A stretch of 64,000 nucleotides of DNA from Epiperipatus broadwayi (GCA_028023455.1 JAQFVV010000056.1:374001-438000), one strand, 5' to 3'; counted from the stretch's first letter, positions 1 through 12,031 are shown. A program made the numbers and translations. The notes: generated from the sequence alone by a model not told the origin.

Positions 1-2749
1 ATCTTAGCTTAACCTTTTGTTTAAAAATTTCGGATTTAAAAAAAAATAATGATGATAAAAATGAAAATTAACTTAGTTAATTATTAAAATAGGATAATCT
101 AAATATTTTAATAGTGTCAGTTGGTTTGATAAGGGATGTTAAGTAATAATTTTTACATAAGCAAATATTAAAAAAATAATTGTGAATTGATAAATAGTAT
201 TAAATGTATTCTAAAATAACCATCATATAATCTATTCTAATGTTTAAAGAATAATAATAAGATATTATTATTAAGTTGGAATAAGTAAGTAATAAATTTT
301 AAAAAATGATATGTAAGTTTTTATTAAAAAAATAAGAATATTTGTTATTAGTTTTTGTAGTTTAACATTCCAGTTATAAAAATTATTTAGATTAAATATT
401 CATTAACATTCTATTGTTGTAATTTTAAAAATAGTTTTAAACAATTAATCCAAGGCCAGACATATGTGAGAATGTGCATGCACTGACATGGAAACATAAG
501 AATAAAAAAAAGTAATTTAATTCCAATATTGTTTAAAATAAATAAATAAAACAAATGTGTGGATAAAATTATTTCAATGAAATATTTATGGGTTTAATAA
601 AGTGTATAACTTTAAATTTTAGATTTATTACTATTATATTGTATAAAATATCATTAAAAAAATTATTGCACAATATTTCTTAATAATAAAATTTTGACTT
701 TGCAGCTGAAAGTCACATGGTATGCGAAAATTATATTGATTAGGTCAGTAGAATGATTCCACAGCTGGTTTGTCAGAATATTAAAATTTAATAAAAAATA
801 GTTTTTATTGGTTTTAAAATGAATTTTAGGTGGATGAAAAATTGTGAGATAAAATGGAGATCGAGGTGTCATTCAGTGGCTGACCTGTTTTAATTCTACC
901 TGTGGCTGGATCTTAAAAGTTCTTTAATAAAAAGTAAATTTTTAAAACTTTATATTTTCTAAAAAAAATAAAAGTATGTATTTAAAACCAATATTTAAAA
1001 TCGTCTTGTACTGAAGAAGGGCTAAAAAAAAGGTAATCTGTTTTCTGACAATTTTTCATTACAATTGAGGCATTAAAATTACGGTAAAATGTTTGAAAAA
1101 ATACAGCGTCTCATATTTCATTTACTTCTGATCTATTCATTTTTCTTTATTTAGAAGTAAAACTTAAATTATTAAGTAATGTTATGGCTAAAGACTTTAT
1201 TGCACCAAACTATAGTATATCTCCTATCAAATTAAAAATACACGTGAAGAAGAAATTAAAAAAAAAAAAAAAGACATTCAAACATTTTAAAATATTAAAA
1301 TGGAAATGCATCAGCATCTTTATAAATTAAAATTGACATTAAATTTAATACTGCCTTACTAATACATGATATATACATGTAAAGATGCTCTTAACAGAAT
1401 AATGTTTCTGAGGAAAATATGTATTTTCAAATACTAATTCTCGTCTATGCCAATAGTATGAAAAGAATTTGTTTGAAAGCAAAACTTTAAAGGAATTTAA
1501 AAATATTATTAATGAACTTGTCTCTATCAAATGTATAATGTTTGTTTATAGTTGCCAGTACTTATAAGTAACTTTATGACCGTTGATCATAGCACATAAA
1601 CGAAGGAGCATCCTTAATTATAAACAAAGTCTACTCTTATGTTTAAAAAAATAAATAAAAGGAAATTTGTTTAAAAAAGAAATGTTTTTAAATATTAAGA
1701 AACATTTAAAAAAAAAGAGCTCTATTTTAAAAAATGCGTTTATCTAAGGAAGAACAGTGAAAGTTAACTAAAAATATATATTATAATTATTGCGCGTTTG
1801 AACCTAGGATTATAAATATAAAGTGTGTTCAGTTGAAGAATTTATTTTGTTTCATGCTGGCTTAATCTTATTACTTAAGTTTTTTTTTTTTTAAATTGTT
1901 TTAAAAAAAAGTATTAATGAACTATTGAACATTTTTGTTTGGAAATGATTGCCATGTATATAAATGTATTAATTGAAGCTTCAAATTCAGATAGATATCT
2001 TAACCTGGATAAATTGTCTACACACTATGAAATGGAAAAATCATCACGGAGCTGAAATATGAACTTGAATTAATGTATTTTTTTACGGTCTGTTTTATTG
2101 GTTTAAAAAAAGAATGTAACCATAAAAATATTTATGCTATTACTTTTTTTGTAACACTTTTTGCATAAATATACAGGTAAACTAGGGTTATAATTTTAAA
2201 ATGAAATAGGTTTATTTGAATGAACAAATGTTTCTTGCCATTCTTAAGTAGATTTAGTTTATTTATCAAGCATTACACTAGCTAGTTTCTATTTAATAAT
2301 TTTATTATAGAGATTTAAATATCACAGTCTTGTTTTCATATAAATGGGATGTTTACTCAATTTTTATTTTAAATTTACTAAAGAAGTTTATCAGAGAATA
2401 TCCATTCATTTGTTTTATGAATGTTATATTAATAATAAATATAAATATTTTATATTCATCAAGAAGTAAATATTCTTGCATTTAATTTACAATTTTAAAA
2501 GTCCACTAGTACTATATTTTTTAGCATTTAATATTTTGTTATGTGTGCATTGTGCCTTGCCTAGAATTTTATATGCATTTAAGTTTAAAGTATTTTCTAC
2601 AGTAGTCAGTTGACACATAGTGTGCTTTGTTGGTTCGAACATTGGATATACATTTTGTATTTTATAAATTTCTTAGAAATAACTTAGTTAGTTTAAGTGA
2701 AGTATATATTTTGCTATTAGTTAGAATTTGTTAGCCTCAAGAGTTAGGC

Positions 2750-3066
2750 TTAGTTTATAATTTTTGAATATGCCTTATGGAGTAGAGAAAATCCTCCATG
2801 CTTATTGTATTGTATTTCCATGATTTGATAGTACTTGTCCCCAAAAAGTGTTGTATTGTATTTTTCAGTGATGATGATCACATTTATAAGCATTGGAAAT
2901 CCCATGAGAGGATTGTGATTTTCTGGTGGGTGTTCCCATTCCCAGATGTACTGTAGATGAATTCCAGACATCTTCGTTTCTGCCTCGAAGTTAGGTATTT
3001 TTGGAAGCCACCATATTCTTTTCCAGCTCTGAGGAGCCTAGTATCTTTATATTTTTTGCCTATCAT
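2750..3066 (-). other. Possible captured coding-like segment inside the 5' LTR, minus strand
   Basis: Two overlapping minus-strand frames are open here (60 codons at 2884-3066 and 73 codons at 2750-2971). Their composition is more protein-like than the surrounding AT-rich LTR, with local motifs such as YIWEWEHPPENHNP in one frame and RLLRAGKEYGG in the other. The same block is present in the 3' LTR with a few substitutions. I do not recognise the protein. It could be a captured host exon, a degenerate LTR-encoded ORF or chance. Confidence 0.25.
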
Positions 3067-4983
3067 TCATGATGACTTAATTCTAATTCCACCACAGTAG
3101 GTGATGTTGCATTTGTTTTAGATTTGTGATAACAAGAAATGCTTGTTTGAGGAAATGTATTTCTTCAGGTAGTTGTAGCTAATTTAAGGCTCATAGATAT
3201 ATCCATGTTTGAATTGTGTTGCTATGATAGTTTTATCACACACAAGCTAACCAACAATAAGTTATATTTATTTTAAAGTATATTAAATATGTATATGGTA
3301 TAAGTGGCAATCACACATAATAATTTAATATTTTCATCCAGAATTTTGCCGCTGGATTTGTAAGTCTGTTACATCATTATCTTTAAAACATTGAGGGAAT
3401 AATTTTATGTGGACTCAAGTTATTTTAAAAAAGTATAACTGATCTCTGATGAATGATTGTCCCATACACTTAAATTAGTTTAATTTTAGTATTAGCTTAA
3501 TCTGATTTAAAGATATATCTAGCTGTGATATTAGTTATATCCGTGAGATATTTTTAAAAAGTATTGTTGAATATGCTATTCCAACTTAGCATTTGTTAAG
3601 TTGAGGAGTATAAAATTAAGCTTAGGGTTTTCAATATAAACATAGTTTTGTGTGTTATTCTGATTAGTAGATGACACAATAATGTTATTAATTAGTCTAA
3701 TAAAGAAGAATAGTAGTGTCATTATTAAGTACATATGATAATTAAAGTTTAAAATATTTTTTTTGAGAAAAATATAACTGTTAAAGGAAAGTAACAGTGA
3801 ATAACCTTTGTTGGTTATTAAGTGTATTAGTGTAATTTAAATAAAAATGTTAAGAGTCCAAATAATTATATAAAATCTTAGTGCGGTATTGGCAATGTTT
3901 GTATTCTACCACATTTATAAACATTTCTTCTCATTATTAATAAAACAAATTATTATTATTTCAAAAGTTTTGTTTGTTTGTTTTACTTTTATATGAAAAT
4001 ATATTATTGTCTTGGGTTCCAAGTTCACAAAATCTTAAAATATAAGAGTTATTGAATCTTCAATTCAGACATTCACAAGGATATTCTAAGTTAATTAAAT
4101 ATAGTTGATATTGTCTTGAAAATTAAAAAACTATGTTAAAGTAAATAATTCTCACATTGAATCATAAATACAGATAATTGCATTATAGCAGATACATAAT
4201 TAAATACTTAATTAAAAGTTTATTTTTTTAAATTATCAGTATATCTTTCAGACTAAAGATTATGCAATATCAGATTAACAATATTAGTACTTCAGAAGAA
4301 TATTTTAATTAATATTATTTTAAAAGCTGCACCTTATCTTATATTCACTGCACATCATCTATCATCATCTTAAATCTCATATATTTAAAGCATTCTAATC
4401 CATTTGCATTTGAGGTCTTTAGTGGTTGTCTGTGAGTATGAAAAAGCATTAAAAGTACCCTTGCTCTTTTCTCTGCTCAAGTAATATCTTAGATAATAGG
4501 CCATTATTAGTTAAATTTAAATTGATTCATTAAATTTTGTGAATTAATATTTGTTTTGTTTGTTATTTTAAGATTGAACATATTATAATTATTTTATGGT
4601 CAGCTAAGATATCACTTATTTATTTATTAATCACAGTAATTCTTTATTAGGCAACTTGACTTAAACTTTAATTTTATACAAGAGTGTTCGTTTTAAAATC
4701 CCTGAGGTTATTTACTCTTGTTGTTTTAGTAAATATAATTCTGTAAGATCTTTTAAAGCAAAGCATCATTAATCTTATCCAGAGAGTGTATGATCTATTG
4801 GTAGGACTAATGTGGTAAGCATTGATTAGTGATTTTAGATCTTTTGTATGGGTTATTAAAAGATTAATATGCTGTAGTAGTTATAGTTCATCAGTATTGG
4901 ATTTGACCTTTTATTTGATTATACATCTCTGGATCATCATCTCTTTTCTTTAAATTTATTGTAACCCCACTGAGCCAAGTCGT

Positions 4984-5670
4984 TTAGAGTCTCTCATTTA
5001 TATTTAATTTCATATCATTTCAATTCTATTCCATTTCTTTTCATGTCATTTCTTTTATCATCTCATTTCATTTCTCTCTCCTTTATTCTATCTTCTTCTT
5101 ATATGTCTCTTTCTCATATCTTTCTCTCATCTCAGCCATTTAAAACAGTCATTAAGGGTTTCTTGTTATACCTCATTTCTCATATCTTTCTATCATCTCA
5201 GCCCTTTAAAACATTCGATAAGAATATATTTTCCATCATCTCATTTCTCTCTCCTTTATTTCATCTTCTTCTTACATCTCTCTATTTCATATCTTTCCCA
5301 TCATCTCATTTCTTCTCTCTCCCCATCATATATATCATTTCTATTACTTTCCCCCATTTCTTTTCCCTCTCAATTCTTTTCTTTTCTGTCATTTATCTTT
5401 ACCATTATCATTATCTTCATTAGCATTATCTCTCTCTATATCTCCCTTGTCATCTTCTCCCTCTTTCATTTCTTTATTAGCATTATCTCTTTCTCTCTCT
5501 TTTCTCTTTCTCACATACCCCTCTTACTCTAGTAGGTTACAATTAGCATTTTCTCTTATTCTATCTTTTTCTTTTTCTTCCTTTCTTTCTCACACCCTAC
5601 CTTCATTTCATTATTTATTTCTTTTTCTTCTTCTTCTCTCTCTTTCTCTTTCTCATACCCCCTCTCAGTC
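4984..5670 (+). repeat. Pyrimidine-rich tract at the 3' end of the 5' LTR
   Basis: About 690 bases on the plus strand consist largely of T and C, built from imperfect variants of TCTCATTTC, TTTCTCTC and CATCTCA. There is an internal imperfect duplication around TCAGCC(A/C)TTTAAAACA near 5133 and 5208. It runs to within about 12 bases of the LTR end. The ORFs that cross it are Ser/Leu/Phe/Ile low-complexity artefacts. In a provirus transcript this would fall in R/U5, but no transcription start can be read from the sequence. Confidence 0.85.
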
Positions 5671-5684
5671 TATTAGGTTACAAT

Positions 5685-5702
5685 TGGCGCCCAACTTGTG
5701 GC
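5685..5702 (+). promoter_or_regulatory. Primer binding site, complementary to the 3' end of tRNA-Lys
   Basis: TGGCGCCCAACTTGTGGC starts two bases after the LTR end. By recall of insect tRNA-Lys (3' end ...CCCCACGUUGGGCGCCA), the complement is TGGCGCCCAACGTGGGG. The site here matches except for T at two positions (tTG for gTG, tGG for gGG). The first 11 bases match perfectly, which is enough to prime minus-strand synthesis. Confidence 0.85.
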
Positions 5703-5912
5703 CTCGATTAAGCATGTAGGTCTCAATTTATGTTGTAAAAACCTGTATTAGATGTTGATGGATTTTTTGTTAAATTTTATTGACTTTGTTTGGAGTCATT
5801 ATTTTGTTAAAGCCCAACTGTATAGGTCTCAGTTGAATGGCTTAGGCCTGTGTTCGAGGTTGAAAGGTATTAGTTAGATTTTGCTGACTTGGTTTGGAGT
5901 CATTTTGCTATT
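5690..5912 (+). repeat. Imperfect tandem duplication of the leader, including part of the primer binding site
   Basis: Two units can be aligned. Both carry GCCCAACT-like sequence, then TAGGTCTCA(A/G)TT, then a diverged stretch, then TTGACTT-GTTTGGAGTCATT or TGCTGACTTGGTTTGGAGTCATT, ending at about 5805 and 5912. The second unit therefore has a decayed PBS core (CCCAACTGTATAGG, near 5812). This looks like an old duplication of the 5' leader, where retroelement packaging signals usually lie. Confidence 0.6.
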
Positions 5913-6424
5913 AATTCTGATTTTATGCAATTTTTTTAATTTACTATATAAAATCGAATTATATAAGCTAGTTACTTAGTCTAGTTAAAGTTAGTTAGAA
6001 TCAACATGTCTAAATTAAAGGAAAAGTTTGAAGATATCAATATATCATAATTGATAAGTGCAGTTTATGAATTATCATCATACAAATAAATAATTAATTC
6101 TGTATTGCATTTACTGATATTATATTATTAAAGTATGTGAATTATCTGTTATATAATGCTTATGGTTTTGTTAATCAAGTGTATTAACAAATCATTATTT
6201 TAGTATTTGATATTTGTTGAACATTTGTGAACCAAGACTCATATAAATGTGAACGAAACATGTAATGATGGGAGTCATAAGAATAAAATATTCTTTATTG
6301 TAGCATTGTTGCTGTGGTTTTAATTGTCTTGATTGTTAGGAGATGTCAGGAAATGGATACCTTAGTATTATTATTATTGCAATTTAAAAAGAGTATCATT
6401 AAAGTCTTAAAGAAATAAAATATT

Positions 6425-7084
6425 ATGGATAGCCACATAGAAACCATGGAGATTTTCGATAGTTCAGGGATATCTCAAGATTTTCCTATACCAGACACTC
6501 TAGCCCTTAATTTAGAGGATGAGTTATTAAATAAAAATACAAGTAGAAGTGTTATTAGTCCAGGAATTATTAGATTTGATAGTACTCTGATACAATATAT
6601 GACGGCAAAGTTCGAGAGAATGTTTCAAGATTTTAAGGAGGAATCTCAGAAAGCAATTAAAGAATTGTTTCAAGATTTTAAGGAAGAATCTCTGAGAGCA
6701 AGAAAAGAATTAATTTTAAAATTTGATCAGCAGAAAGATGAAATAAATTTAAAATTAGATAAGACTAGTAAAGAAGCTAGTGAAAACTTAAATTTGAAAT
6801 TTGATCAGCCGATAGAAGCTAGTGAAATTTTAAATTTGAAATTTGATCAGCAGAGAGAGGATCTTATGAAAATTAGAGAAGATAGGGAAGCAGGCTCAGA
6901 AGTTATTAAAGTAGATGATAAAAATGTAGATGAAGAAAAACCAGACATTAAGTTGAAACATGTTCAGGAGGAAAGCAAAATAGTGATAAATGTTGCTAGT
7001 GTAAATCCTCATCTAATAATTGAACAGGCCAATAAAGAAAATGGATTAGTTTATGGAGAAGATGAAGATCAACAAAAAAACTGA
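6425..7084 (+). CDS. ORF1 of the LTR element: 219-aa acidic/helical coiled-coil protein of unknown function
   Basis: This is the first ATG ORF downstream of the primer binding site, so by position it is where a Gag would sit. Residues about 60-150 are heptad-like, charged and internally repetitive: FQDFKEES occurs at about 67-74 and 82-89 (15-residue period), and a (N)LKFDQ unit at about 98, 123 and 137. This predicts a long coiled coil. There is no zinc knuckle, protease DTG or RT motif. It could be a degenerate or minimal Gag, or an accessory protein. Its frame stays open for 220 codons in DNA where random frames close quickly, so I consider it real. The last 32 bases overlap the next ORF, which is in the +1 frame. 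A run of seven A (7074-7080) sits immediately before the stop codon. Confidence 0.7.
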   Translation: MDSHIETMEIFDSSGISQDFPIPDTLALNLEDELLNKNTSRSVISPGIIRFDSTLIQYMTAKFERMFQDFKEESQKAIKELFQDFKEESLRARKELILKFDQQKDEINLKLDKTSKEASENLNLKFDQPIEASEILNLKFDQQREDLMKIREDREAGSEVIKVDDKNVDEEKPDIKLKHVQEESKIVINVASVNPHLIIEQANKENGLVYGEDEDQQKN

Positions 7085-7643
7085 TGGAATAGTTAATCAC
7101 AATATTGAAGTAGTTAATATGGAGGTAGAAAACAAAGAAGTTACACAGTTGGTAGAAAACATTAGTGTAAATGTGCAAATGTATAAAGTACCTGAGAAAT
7201 TAATCGATAGTAAGATAGAAAACAAAGAAGTTACACAGTTTGTAAAAGAAGTTAGGATAGATGTAAAAATAATTAAAGAACATATGGTAGTAAGTAATAA
7301 TGAAGTGGGTAAAATTAATGTAAAATTTAAGGGCAAGTTCAGAGACATATTTAATTTGTATATTCATAAGAAAGTGATAAACCCAAAAAGATATTTGGAA
7401 AAAGTTAAAAGCAAATTCAAGAAAGAAAACAGAAAGTTGATCAGTGATATTGATTTTAAGAGATCCAGAAATAAAATACTGGAGAAGGTAAAAGCCAAGA
7501 TTAGACTACAGAAGGGTGAAATAAAGTCTTTTAAAGAAAGGTTAGTTAGGAGAAAAGAGGTGAAGAATGCAATGGCAAAATTTAAATGTGATAGTATGCC
7601 AAATTGTAGGGAAAATTTTGGTAAGGAATATTGTTTAATGTAA
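7053..7643 (+). CDS. ORF2 of the LTR element: 196-aa Lys-rich basic protein of unknown function
   Basis: The ORF starts inside ORF1 (32-base overlap, +1 frame) and is open for 196 codons. The N-terminal half carries a duplicated segment, ENKEVTQ(L/F)V at residues about 26-34 and 56-64 (30-residue period). The C-terminal half is strongly basic (many Lys/Arg). It ends in a small Cys group with spacing C-x5-C-x8-C, which is not the CCHC zinc knuckle of Gag nucleocapsid. The basic tail could bind nucleic acid, replacing a nucleocapsid, but this is inference. Expression could be by its own ATG, by reinitiation, or by slippage on the A7 run. A simple -1 shift there would not enter this frame; +1 or -2 is needed. 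Confidence 0.65.
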   Translation: MEKMKINKKTDGIVNHNIEVVNMEVENKEVTQLVENISVNVQMYKVPEKLIDSKIENKEVTQFVKEVRIDVKIIKEHMVVSNNEVGKINVKFKGKFRDIFNLYIHKKVINPKRYLEKVKSKFKKENRKLISDIDFKRSRNKILEKVKAKIRLQKGEIKSFKERLVRRKEVKNAMAKFKCDSMPNCRENFGKEYCLM

Positions 7644-7869
7644 TAGAAAGTAGGAATAAAGAGTTGAAGTCAAGAGATACCTACAATGCCAGAAATTTGA
7701 TACCTTATCCCAAGAAAATCTAAATTTGTGTAAAACTTAATATACTTAGTTTATAGTGCAATTTAGAGACCATGCTTGTCAAACTTAGCCATTGATTGTT
7801 GATTTATAATAAAAGAGTGTATATGTTTAAATTATAATTGTTATTTTTATATTATTTTTTTTTCTCTAA

Positions 7870-7881
7870 CGGGGAGAAAAT
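7870..7881 (+). promoter_or_regulatory. Polypurine tract preceding the 3' LTR
   Basis: GGGGAGAAAA lies one base upstream of the 3' LTR start (TGTACCTA at 7882). Position and composition are those of the plus-strand primer of LTR retrotransposons. It is preceded by a T-rich run (7853-7863), another common accompaniment. Confidence 0.85.
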
Positions 7882-10677
7882 TGTACCTAACTGAAGTGTC
7901 ACTTAGTTTCAAGAGGTAATCAAGGTTATCTTCGCTTAACCTTTTGTTTAAAAATTTCGGATTTAAAAAAAAATGATGATAAAAATGGAAATTAACTTAG
8001 TTAATTATTAAAATAGGATAATCTAAATATTTTAATAGTGTCAGTGGTTTGATAAGAGATGTTAAGTAATAATTTTTACATAAGCAAATGTAAAAAATTA
8101 ATTGTGAATTGATAAATAGTATTAAATGTATTCTAAAATAACTATCATATAATCTATTCTAATGTTTAAAAAATAATAATAAGATATTATTATTAAGTTG
8201 GAATAAGTAAGTAATAAATTTTAAAAAAATGATATGTAAGTTTTTATTAAAAAAATAAGAATATTTGTTATTAGTTTTTGTAGTTTAACATTCCAGTTAT
8301 AAAAATTATTTAGATTAAATATTCATTAACATTCTATTGTTGTAATTTTAAAAATAGTTTTAAACAATTAATCCAAGGCCAGATGTATGTGAGAATGTGC
8401 ATGCACTGACATGGAAACATAAGAATAAAAAAAAAGTAATTTAATTCCAATATTGTTTAAAATAAATAAATAAAACAAATGTGTGGATAAAATTATTTCA
8501 ATAAAATATTTATGGTTTTAATAAAGAGTATAATTTTAAATTTTAGATTTATTACTATTATATTGCATAAAATATCATTAAAAAAATTATTGCACAATAT
8601 TTCTTAATAATAAAATTTTGACTTTGCAGCTGAAGGTCACGTGGTATGGGAAAATTATATTGATTATGTCAGGAGATTGATTCCACAGCTGGTTTGTCAG
8701 AATATTAAAATTTAATAAAAAATAGTTTTTATTGGTTTTAAAATGAATTGTAGGTGGACGAAAAATTGTGAGATAAAATGGAGATTGAGGTGTCATTCAG
8801 TGGCTGATCTGTTTTAATTCTACCTGTGGCTGGATCTTAAAAGTTCTTTAATAAAAAGTAAATTTTTAAAACTTTATATTTTCTAAAAAAAATAAAAGTA
8901 TGTTTTTAAAACCAATATTTAAAATCGTCTTGTAATGAAGAAGGGCTAAAAAAAAGGTAATCCGTTTTCTGACAATTTTTTATTACAATTGAGGCATTAA
9001 AATTACAGTAAAATGTTTGAAAAAAATACAGCGTCTCATATTTTTTATTTTTGATCTATTCATTTTTCTTTATTTAGAAGTAAAACTTAAATTATTAAGT
9101 ATTGTTATGGCTAAAGACTTTATTGCACTAAACTATAGTATATCTCCTATCAAATTAAAAATACATGTGAAGAAGAAATTAAAAAAAAAAGACATTCAAA
9201 CATTTTAAAATATTAAAATGGAAATGCATTAGCTTCTTTATAAATTAAAATTGACATTAAATTTAATACTGCCTTATTAATACATGATATATACATGTAA
9301 ATATGCTCTTAACAGAATAATGTTTCTGAGGAAAATATGTATTTTAAAATACTAATTCTCGTTTATGCCAATAGTATGAAAAGAATTTGTTTGAAAGCAA
9401 AACTTTAAAAGAATTTAAAAATATTATTAATGAACTTGTCTCTATCAAATGTATAATGTTTGGTTATAGTTGCCAGTACTTATAAGTAACTTTATGACCG
9501 TTGATCTTAGCACATAAACCAAGGAGCGTCCTTAATTATAAACAAAGTCTACTCTTATGTTTAAAAAAATAAAAGGAAATTTGTTTAAAAAAGAAATACA
9601 TTTTTAAATATTAAGAAATGTTTAAAAAAAAGAGCTCTATTTTAAAAAATGCGTTTATCTAAGGAAGAACAGTGAAAGTTAACTAAAAATATATATTATA
9701 ATTATTCCACATTTGAACCTAGGATTTTAAATATAAAGTGTGTTCAGCTGAAGAATTTATTTTGTTTCATGACGGCTTAATCTTATTATTTAAGTTGTGT
9801 TTTTTTTTTTTAAATTGTTTTTAAAAAAAATATTATTAATGAACTATGGAACATTTTTGTTTGGAAATAATTGCCATGTATATAAATGTATTAATTGAAG
9901 CTTCGAATTCAGATAGATGTCTTAACCTGGATAAAATGTCTACACATTATGAAATGGAAAAATCATCATGGAGCCGAAATATGAACTTGAATTAATGTAT
10001 TATTATTTTTTTTATGGTCTGTTTTATTGGTTTAAAAAAAGAATGAAACCATAAAAATATTTATGCTATTATTTTTTTTGTAACACTTTTTGCATAAATG
10101 TACAGGTAAACTAGGGTTATAATTTTAAAACAAAATAAATTTATTTGAATGAACAAATGTTTCTTGCCATTCTTAAGTAGATTTAGTTTATTTATAAAAC
10201 ATTACACTAGCTAGTTTCTATTTAATAATTTTATTATAGAGATTTAAATATCACTGTCTCATTTTCATATAAATGGGATGTTTTACTCAATTTTTATTTT
10301 AAATTTACTAAGAGAAGTTTATCAGAGAATATCCATTCATTTGTTTTATGAACGTTATATTAATAATAAATATAAATATTTTATATTCATCGAGAAGTAA
10401 ATATTCTTGCATTTAATTTACAATTTTAAAAGTCCACTAGTGCTATATTTTTTAGCATTTAATATTTTGTTATGTGTGCATTGTGCCTTGCCTAGAATTT
10501 TATATGCATTTAAGTTTAAAGTATTTTCTACAGTAGTCAGTTGACATATAGTTTGCTTTGTTGGTTCGAACATTGGATATACGTTTTGTATTTTATAAAT
10601 TTCTTAGAAATAACTTAGTTAGTTTAAGTGAAGTATATATTTTGCTATTAGTTAGAATTTGTTAGCCTCAAGAGTTA

Positions 10678-10997
10678 GGCTTAGTTTATAATTTTTGAAT
10701 ATGCCTTATGGAGTAGAGAAAATCCTCCATCCTTATTGTATTGTATTTCCATGATTTGATAGTACTTGTCCCCAAAAAGTATTGTATTGTATTTTTCAGT
10801 GATGATGATCACATTTATAAGCATTGGAAATCACATGAGAGGATTGTGATTTTCTGGTGGGTGTTCCCATTCCCACATGTACTGTAGATGAACTTCAGAC
10901 ATCTTTGTTTCTGCCTCGAAGTTAGGTATTTTTGTAAGCCACCATATTCTTTTCCAGCTCTGAGGAGCCTAGTATCTTTATATTTTTTGCCTATCAT
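10678..10997 (-). other. Coding-like minus-strand segment in the 3' LTR, counterpart of 2750-3066
   Basis: The 60-codon minus-strand frame at 10815-10997 is retained with a few substitutions relative to the 5' LTR. The second frame, starting YMWEWEHPPENHN here, is also recognisable. Persistence in both LTRs follows from their common origin and is not by itself evidence of selection. Confidence 0.25.
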
Positions 10998-12031
10998 TCA
11001 TGATGACTTAATGCTAATTCCACCGCAGTAGGTGATGTTGCATTTGTTTTAGATTTGTGATGACAACATATGCTTGTTTGAGGAAATGTATTTCTTCAGG
11101 TAGTTATAGCTAATTTAAGGCTCATAGGTATATCAATGTTTGAATTGTGTTGCTATGATAGTTTTATCAGGCACAAGATAACCAACAATAAGTTATATTT
11201 ATTTTAAAGCATGTTAAATATGCATATGGTATAAGTGGCAATTCACACATAATAATTTAATATTTTCATCCAGAATTTTGCCGCTGGATTTGTAAGTCTG
11301 TCTTTAAAACATTGAGGGAATAATTTTATGTGGACTAAAGTTATTTTAAAAAAAGTATAACTGATCTCTGATGAATGATTGTCCCATACACTTAAGTTAG
11401 TTTAATTTTAGTATTAGCTTAATCTGATTTAAAGATATATCTAGCTGTGATATTAGTTATATCTGTGAAACTAGTGATGATATTTTTAAAAAGTATTATT
11501 GAATATGCTATTCCAACTTAGCGTTTGTTAAGTTGAGGAGTATAAAATTAAGCTTAGGGTTTTCAATATAAACATAGTTTTGTGTGTTATTCTGATTAGT
11601 AGATGACACAATAATGTTATTAATTAGTCTAATAAAGAAGAATAGTAGTGTGCTTATTAAGTACATGTGATATTTAAAGTTTAAAATATTTTTTTTGAGA
11701 AAATATAATTATTAAAGGAAAGTAACAGTGAATAACCTTTGTCAGTTATTAAGTGTATTAGTGTAATTTAAATAAAAATGTTAAGAGTCCAAATAATTAT
11801 ATAAAATCTTAGTGTGGTATTGGCAATGTTTGTATTCTACCACATTTATAAACATTTCTTCTCATTATTAATAAATCAAATTATTATTATTTCAAAAGTT
11901 TTGTTTGTTTGTTTTACTTTTATATGACAATATATTATTGTCTTGGGTTCCAAGTTCACAAAATCTTAAAATATAAGAGTTATTGAATCTTCAATTCAGA
12001 CATTCACAAGAATATTCTAAGTTAATTAAAT

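Larger units (their letters stand above)
1..5682 (+). repeat. 5' LTR (about 5.7 kb, start cut by window edge) of a giant-LTR retrotransposon
   Basis: This segment is repeated almost base for base at 7928-13695. Position 1 corresponds to 7928, so about 46 bases of the LTR lie outside the window. It ends TAGGTTACA at 5682, the near-perfect inverse of the other copy's start, TGTACCTA at 7882. Two bases later comes TGGCGCCCAAC, a standard primer binding site core, which fixes the boundary. Differences from the 3' LTR are scattered substitutions and small indels. No reverse transcriptase, protease or integrase motif is visible in any frame. The last 700 or so bases are a pyrimidine tract. LTR length is far beyond the usual few hundred bases to 2 kb. 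Confidence 0.9.
5683..7881 (+). mobile_element. Internal domain of a non-autonomous LTR retrotransposon
   Basis: This is the 2.2 kb between the two LTRs. In order it has a primer binding site (5685), an untranslated leader with an imperfect internal duplication, two overlapping ORFs (6425-7084 and 7053-7643), a short AT-rich tail and a polypurine tract abutting the 3' LTR. No protease, reverse transcriptase, RNase H or integrase motif is present in any frame, so the element cannot mobilise itself and would depend on a relative. A tRNA-Lys primer and very long LTRs are, from memory, features of the Osvaldo/Ulysses/Woot group of Ty3/Gypsy elements. Placement there is inference only, because no pol sequence is available. 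Confidence 0.85.

Noticed and set aside
2625-2650. TTGGTTCGAACATTGG as a tRNA T-arm
   Set aside because: No A-box or stems around it; isolated palindromic match inside the LTR.
5043-5719. ORFs of 126 and 90 codons rich in Ser/Leu/Phe/Ile
   Set aside because: They are translations of the pyrimidine tract in the 5' LTR; low complexity and without domain structure.
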